Assembly (NCBI GenBank): GCA_910589395.1
Contig: CAJUTL010000016.1
Coordinates: 3,154-67,153 of the forward strand
From: an uncultured Oscillospiraceae bacterium
GTDB taxonomy: Bacteria; Bacillota_A; Clostridia; Oscillospirales; Acutalibacteraceae
Length of the DNA stretch: 64,000 bases
Reading direction: 5' to 3'
Positions 63,708-64,000 of the stretch are shown here, in pieces (position 1 is the stretch's first letter; every line of letters starts with the position of its first letter). Both the position numbers and the translations under genes were made by a program. Below the pieces are notes generated by a model. That model had not been told where the DNA came from, made no database searches, and was given only the letters and a program-made list of their open reading frames with translations.

Positions 63708-64000
63708 TTCTGGTACTTCCCCAAGGGCGGCGCCCGCGTTACCGGCTACTACTTTACGAACCAGCAGGGAGACGTGACCCGAATAGAAGATCCAGACGGG
63801 AAATTGTTGGCCTCCTATGGCTATGACGTCTGGGGAAAAGTTATTGTCTCCTCCGGTAGCGTGTCAGCTATCAACCCGCTAAAGTACAGAGGGTACTACC
63901 ACGATACCGAAACCGGCTTTTACTATTTGCAAAGCCGCTACTACGACCCCGTTGTTTCCCGTTTCATCAACGCGGACAGCTACGCCTCCACCGGCCAGGG
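63708..64000 (+). pseudogene. Stored RHS cassette 3, continues past window
   Basis: A fourth copy of the core begins at 63708 (FWYFPKGGARVTGYYF) and runs in frame to the window end inside the conserved ADSYASTG region. It follows cassette 1's allele (KVIVSSGSVSAINPLKYRGYYHD) rather than the expressed one. The 89 bases before it are AT-rich and hold no start or ribosome binding site. Its tip lies outside. Confidence 0.85.

Overview
The window reads as a chromosomal segment of a Gram-positive, anaerobic-type Firmicute, most likely class Clostridia and probably Oscillospiraceae/Ruminococcaceae. The reasons are the rpoB-rpoC-rpsL-rpsG-fusA-tuf order, the clostridial-type long S12, lipoprotein-dependent LplABC-type sugar importers driven by YesMN-like two-component systems, strong AAGGAGG ribosome binding sites, moderately GC-rich housekeeping genes, a MazF/EndoA homologue and a WapA-type secreted YD-repeat protein. 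The family assignment is inference; there is no 16S gene here.

Layout. (1) 1-11.2 kb: information-processing block with 5'-truncated rpoB, rpoC, a strong promoter and leader hairpin, rpsL, rpsG, fusA and tuf. (2) 11.2-13.7 kb: GyrI-like, HD-domain and SGNH-hydrolase genes. (3) 13.8-35.3 kb: carbohydrate region. Two complete LplB/LplC/solute-binding-protein importers, neither with its own ATPase, face each other. Each is next to a sensor kinase and AraC-type response regulator, and they are interleaved with a DUF4091/GH123-like protein, a DUF5060/DUF4038-type glycosidase, an AEC-family carrier, sfsA and a beta-helix (GH141-like) protein. Together they suggest sensing, import and cleavage of complex plant or host glycans. 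(4) 35.4-36.8 kb: NfeD/SPFH membrane pair. (5) 36.9-44.3 kb: purine cluster (purE, purM, purN, a PurO-type IMP cyclohydrolase, a stand-alone AICAR transformylase, a small Sm-like gene, purD) with an inserted M29 aminopeptidase and led by a MIF-family gene. (6) 44.3-50.4 kb: mixed accessory genes (S51-like peptidase, Gfo/Idh/MocA oxidoreductase, TraX-like protein, lone MazF, tRNA-Leu(UAG), GNAT acetyltransferase, lipoprotein) and a MITE-like element. (7) 50.6-64.0 kb: polymorphic-toxin locus. One complete Sec-exported DNRLRE/YD-repeat protein (2353 aa, WapA-sized) with a putative ADP-ribosyltransferase-like tip is followed by its candidate immunity gene. Then come at least three promoterless, start-less copies of the YD/core 3' end. 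Each of the first two is joined to a different tip and followed by one or two small genes with good ribosome binding sites; the last runs off the window.

The most interesting part is region 7. It looks like a serial store of alternative toxin tips and immunity genes that could be swapped onto the expressed gene by homologous recombination in the shared core. One stored tip is out of frame by one base at an A6 run, and the candidate immunity protein of the expressed toxin looks like a degenerate ABC-type ATPase. All of this was read by eye; no database search or computation was run.
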